Shown piece after piece: positions 17,610-17,717 of a stretch of 17,717 nucleotides of DNA. The stretch covers positions 3,136 to 20,852 of the forward strand of contig CAUDNR010004280.1 in NCBI GenBank assembly GCA_958430865.1. The letters run 5' to 3'. How positions within the stretch are numbered: the stretch's first letter is position 1; every line of letters starts with the position of its first letter. The position numbers and the translations under genes are program-made. Source of the DNA: Entrophospora sp. SA101 (taxonomy: Eukaryota; Glomeromycota; Glomeromycetes; Entrophosporales; Entrophosporaceae). The notes beneath the pieces are model-generated. The model did no database searches, was not told the DNA's origin, and was given only the letters and a program-made list of their open reading frames with translations.

Positions 17610-17717
17610 CAGTACCTGGTCAAAACTTTGGAACACACACAATAAACATATATTGTTCGTAGCTTGGATTCTTGTGAACGTTTATTCAAAATTCATGGCT
17701 AGATTTCGTAGAATAAA
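17610..17717. mobile_element. Left end of a Tc1/mariner-like element, truncated by the window edge
   Basis: After TA at 17608-17609 the sequence reads CAGTACCTGGTCAAAACTTT, then GGAACACACAC. A CAGT start next to TA, followed by GGxCAAAA-x-TTTGGAACA, is the usual form of Tc1-like terminal inverted repeats. Only 108 bp are present, so neither the other end nor a transposase can be seen; it may be an autonomous copy or a MITE. Confidence 0.65.

Noticed and set aside
1..17717. tRNA, rRNA or CRISPR array
   Set aside because: No T-arm GGTTC-x-A-x-TCC context with a foldable cloverleaf, no rRNA-like conserved blocks, and no regularly spaced identical repeats with unique spacers were seen by eye; a covariance-model scan could still find a divergent RNA gene.
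1..17717. Previously undescribed multi-gene defence or metabolic system
   Set aside because: Only one cellular gene with a clear function and one transposase are supported; no cluster of co-oriented genes exists to form such a system.

Overview
The window looks like a very AT-rich, repeat-littered stretch of a eukaryotic nuclear genome. Four things point that way: spliceosomal GT-AG introns (79, 79 and 108 nt), AATAAA poly(A) signals, a Dbl-type Rho guanine-nucleotide exchange factor, and several kinds of eukaryotic DNA transposon. The low GC, short introns, sparse genes and dense Tc1/mariner, pogo, hAT and MITE-like remains suit an early-diverging fungus, perhaps a Glomeromycotina species such as Rhizophagus. 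That placement is inference from style, not from a marker gene.

Left part (1-2790): a 2.7 kb Tigger/pogo-type transposon, 78-2788, bounded by TA target duplications and 24-bp imperfect terminal inverted repeats. It encodes a three-exon transposase (905-2646) that splices into an uninterrupted 527-residue protein. The protein has two helix-turn-helix DNA-binding regions, a complete D-D-D triad (DD32D) and a C-terminal PCNA-binding-like motif. The long left leader carries six copies of TATAGTGGA and a diverged tandem repeat. The element looks potentially autonomous.

Middle-left (2790-5150): a cluster of smaller repeat remains. It holds a MITE-like foldback with a perfect 27-bp inverted repeat (3350-3473), a probable hAT transposase C-terminal fragment on the minus strand (3874-4113), a GC-rich imperfect palindrome (4526-4569) and a larger related MITE-like element (4778-5151).

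Centre (5150-10540): mostly non-coding AT-rich DNA with one clear cellular gene on the minus strand, 10537-8906. This is a two-exon, 507-residue RhoGEF with a Ser/Thr/Asn-rich N-terminus, a DH domain and a short PH-like tail. A 30-codon ORF with one predicted membrane segment (7053-7145) and an unidentified 75-codon ORF (6030-6257, minus) are weak candidates.

Right part (10540-17717): about 7 kb with no convincing gene, holding homopolymer runs, microsatellites, short palindromes and a 20-bp direct repeat. A patch of different composition with a hairpin starts near 17082. The last 108 bases begin another Tc1/mariner-like element (TA then CAGTACCTGGTC...), cut off by the window edge.

The only genes with a confident function are the transposase, which would mobilise its own element, and the RhoGEF, a cell-polarity/cytoskeleton signalling protein. 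No functional link between them is implied. No clearly new multi-gene system is visible. The most interesting biology is in the architecture of the Tigger element: iterons, introns whose retention would give a DNA-binding-only protein, and the PCNA-like motif.
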